Origin: Planctomycetota bacterium
GTDB lineage: Bacteria; Planctomycetota; PLA2
Direction of reading: 5' to 3'
Length of the DNA stretch: 5,922 bases
NCBI GenBank assembly: GCA_023150495.1
Contig: JAKLKT010000214.1
Span: forward strand, 1-5,922
Position numbers and translations under genes: made by a program
Notes under the pieces: generated by a model
Told to the model about the DNA's origin: nothing
What the model saw: the letters and a program-made list of their open reading frames with translations, nothing else
The model's database searches: none
Part shown: one piece after another, positions 4,268-5,922 of the stretch
How positions within the stretch are numbered: the first letter of the stretch is position 1
Layout: each line of letters begins with the position of its first letter

Positions 4268-5878
4268 ATGTTCGCAGCGGCACCGGGACCCGAAGTCCTG
4301 CTCATCCTCTTCGTCGCGGTCTTCGCGTTCAGCATCCTCCTGCTGCTGATCAAGCGCTACCGGCGATGCCCCTCCAACAAGGTCCTCGTCGTCTACGGCA
4401 AGGTGACGGGGCAGCAGGCGGCGAAGTGCGTCCACGGAGGCGCGGCCTTCATCTGGCCCGTCGTCCAGGACTACGCCTACCTCGACCTCGAGCCGATCCA
4501 GATCGAGATCCCGCTCAAGGGCGCGCTCTCGCTCGAGAACATCCGCGTCAACGTGCCCTCGGTGTTCACGGTGGCGATCGGCACCGAGCCGAGCATCATG
4601 CAGAACGCCGCGGTGCGCCTGCTGAACCTCGCGTCCGGCGACATCATGGCGCAGGCGAAGGACATCATCTTCGGCCAGCTGCGCCAGGTGATCGCGTCGA
4701 TGCGGATCGAGGAGATCAACCGCGACCGCGAGGCGTTCCTCTCCTCGATCCAGAAGTCGCTCGAGCCCGAGCTGCGCAAGGTCGGCCTCGTGCTCATCAA
4801 CGTCAACATCACGGACATCACCGACGACTCGGGCTATATCGAGGCGATCGGGCGCAAGGCCGCGGCGACCGCCATCCAGCAGGCGACGATCGACGTCGCC
4901 GAGCAGGAGAAGAAGGGCGCCGTCGGCGTCGCGGGCGCGAACCGCGAGAAGGACATCCAGGTCGCGGTCGCGGAGAAGGAGCGCGACATCGGGACGAAGG
5001 ACGCCGAGAAGGAGCGCACGATCCAGGTCGCCAACCTCGAGAAGGAGTCGAAGGTCGGCGAGCAGAAGGCGCACTTCCAGCGCGACGCGCAGGTCGCCGA
5101 CGCGGAGCGCGAGAAACGCGTCAGGGTGGCCGAGGCGAACGCGCAGGCGGTGAAGGGCGAGAACGACGCACAGGCGGTGATCGCGCGCACCAACGCCGAC
5201 CTCGCCACGGAGCAGGCGGCCGCATACCAGCGCGGCGAGACGAGCCGGCGCGTGGCCGAGGCGGAGGTCCTCAAGGCGCAGTACGAGGCGCAGACCATCG
5301 CGGCGAGGGCGCAGGAGGCGAAGATCGAGGCGGAGAAGAACGCCGAGCTCGTCGCCCTCGCGAAGTCGCAGAAGGCGAAGATGATCGTCGACGCCGAGGC
5401 GGCCGCCGAGCGGCGCCGCATCGAGGCGCAGGGCGAGGCGTCCGCGATCTTCGCGAAGCTCGAGGCGGAGGCGCGCGGCCAGTACGAGATCCTCCAGAAG
5501 AAGGGCCAGGGCTTCGCCGAGATCGTCCGGGCGTGCGGCGACGCGCAGGCGGCCTTCCAGATGATGATGCTCGAGCACCTGGACCACCTCGCCGACACCG
5601 CGTCGAGCGCGATCAGCAACATCAAGTTCGACAAGGTCGTCGTGTGGGACCCGGGCACGGGCGCGAACGGCAAGTCGGCGACCGCGGGGTTCCTGCAGGG
5701 GCTCGCGGGCGCGCTGCCGCCGATGCTCCAGATGATGAGGGACATCGGCGGCGTCCAGATGCCCGACTACTTCGGGAAGATGACGGGCGACCAGAAGGCG
5801 CCGGCCGCGGAGGCCGCGCGGGCGGCGCCGGCGCCGACCGCGAAGGGTGACGGCGAACCGAAGCCGAAGAAGATGTAG
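4268..5878 (+). CDS. floT: Flotillin / SPFH-domain membrane scaffold protein (FloT/YqiK type)
   Basis: Flotillins oligomerise at the cytoplasmic face of the membrane and organise functional microdomains affecting fluidity, signalling and protein assembly. The product is 536 residues, close to B. subtilis FloT (about 509) and E. coli YqiK (about 553). Residues 9-28 are one membrane segment (EVLLILFVAVFAFSILLLLI), followed by a basic KRYRR stretch. The SPFH/PHB domain spans about 33-205, with landmarks NKVLVVYGKVTGQ, VHGGAAFIWPVVQ, LEPIQIEIP, FGQLRQVIASMRIEEINRDREAF, LEPELRKVGLVLINVNITDITD and GYIEAIGRKAAA. Residues about 205-405 form a long Glu/Ala/Lys-rich coiled coil containing six 11-residue repeats (227-292). 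The flotillin C-terminal region follows (QMMMLEHLDHLADTASSAIS, then IKFDKVVVWDPGTG and LQGLAGALPPML), comparable to the SNIDKITVVD region of FloT. An Ala/Pro/Lys-rich tail (507-536) looks disordered. It is translated from a strong GGAGG site just behind the nfeD-like gene. The family is certain; the choice between FloT and YqiK naming is by overall resemblance. Confidence 0.95.
   Translation: MFAAAPGPEVLLILFVAVFAFSILLLLIKRYRRCPSNKVLVVYGKVTGQQAAKCVHGGAAFIWPVVQDYAYLDLEPIQIEIPLKGALSLENIRVNVPSVFTVAIGTEPSIMQNAAVRLLNLASGDIMAQAKDIIFGQLRQVIASMRIEEINRDREAFLSSIQKSLEPELRKVGLVLINVNITDITDDSGYIEAIGRKAAATAIQQATIDVAEQEKKGAVGVAGANREKDIQVAVAEKERDIGTKDAEKERTIQVANLEKESKVGEQKAHFQRDAQVADAEREKRVRVAEANAQAVKGENDAQAVIARTNADLATEQAAAYQRGETSRRVAEAEVLKAQYEAQTIAARAQEAKIEAEKNAELVALAKSQKAKMIVDAEAAAERRRIEAQGEASAIFAKLEAEARGQYEILQKKGQGFAEIVRACGDAQAAFQMMMLEHLDHLADTASSAISNIKFDKVVVWDPGTGANGKSATAGFLQGLAGALPPMLQMMRDIGGVQMPDYFGKMTGDQKAPAAEAARAAPAPTAKGDGEPKPKKM
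4946..5143 (+). repeat. Six 33-bp (11-residue) coding repeats in the flotillin coiled coil
   Basis: Residues 227-292 fall into six consecutive units of 11: EKDIQVAVAEK, ERDIGTKDAEK, ERTIQVANLEK, ESKVGEQKAHF, QRDAQVADAER and EKRVRVAEANA. The first three are closest to each other; the later units keep the charged opening, a hydrophobic or Ala residue at position 4 and small residues at positions 7 and 9. Hendecad spacing favours straight or right-handed coiled coils. The units diverge at the DNA level, so this is an old protein repeat, not a fresh duplication. Confidence 0.75.
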
Positions 5879-5922
5879 GGGGGGCGCGGGGGCAGGCCCG
5901 CCGGAGCCGCGGAACGGCGAAG
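5879..5922 (+). other. Downstream flank of the flotillin gene, nothing identified
   Basis: The last 44 bases are G-rich and non-repetitive. I see no hairpin with a T-tract and no start of a further gene, so it is not possible to say whether the operon ends here. Confidence 0.5.

Noticed and set aside
4367..4369. Cys34 of the flotillin, next to the membrane segment, matching the number of the palmitoylated cysteine of animal flotillin-1
   Set aside because: The match in numbering is coincidental. This protein has its own membrane segment, and bacterial S-palmitoylation is not established.
4253..5587. Long minus-strand open frame opposite the flotillin gene (444 codons), with another of 303 codons at 4834-5745
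   Set aside because: Both are antisense to a certain flotillin gene. The Leu/Arg/Asp-rich or Ser/Ala/Arg-rich composition is what GC-rich Glu/Ala/Lys codons give on the opposite strand, and no family motif or ribosome binding site was seen.
1..5922. Search for CRISPR arrays, tRNA or rRNA genes, insertion-sequence ends, defence or toxin genes
   Set aside because: No regularly spaced repeats, cloverleaf-like segments, transposase motifs or recognisable defence domains were seen; coding capacity is almost fully used by five ordinary genes.

Overview
This is a high-GC (by eye about 70%) bacterial chromosome segment with strong G/C preference at third codon positions. It reads as an ordinary bacterial accessory/housekeeping region: no phage, insertion-sequence, CRISPR, tRNA or rRNA signal is visible. 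The taxon cannot be fixed from sequence alone. A glycine-rich kelch lipoprotein, a secreted helical-repeat-like protein and an RtcA cyclase in a GC-rich genome would suit Planctomycetota, Myxococcota or similar large-genome lineages, but this is inference.

The layout is two divergent blocks around an 81-bp intergenic region (2545-2625). The leftward block (minus strand) holds a lipoprotein (1069-2544) with an SbsA-type Ig-like domain followed by a kelch beta-propeller. Behind it lies a secreted protein of unknown family that runs off the left edge of the window (1016 to 1). The close spacing suggests one transcript and an envelope or extracellular role for both.

The rightward block (plus strand) holds rtcA (2626-3624), the RNA 3'-terminal phosphate cyclase, with its catalytic histidine intact. 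After a 74-bp gap containing two G+C-rich hairpins come an NfeD-like membrane protein (3699-4256) and a flotillin/SPFH protein (4268-5878). These two form a tight operon, 11 bp apart, of the widespread NfeD-flotillin type (compare yuaF-floT and yqiJ-yqiK), which organises membrane domains. rtcB, the frequent partner of rtcA, is not in the window.

No convincing new system is present. The points most worth a second look are: the divergent promoter region, where -10-like boxes lie 7-8 nt from both start codons and suggest leaderless or nearly leaderless transcripts; a GGGAC-containing repeat cluster in that region; six consecutive 11-residue repeats in the flotillin coiled coil; a hairpin touching the nfeD ribosome binding site; and the unrecognised secreted protein at the left edge.
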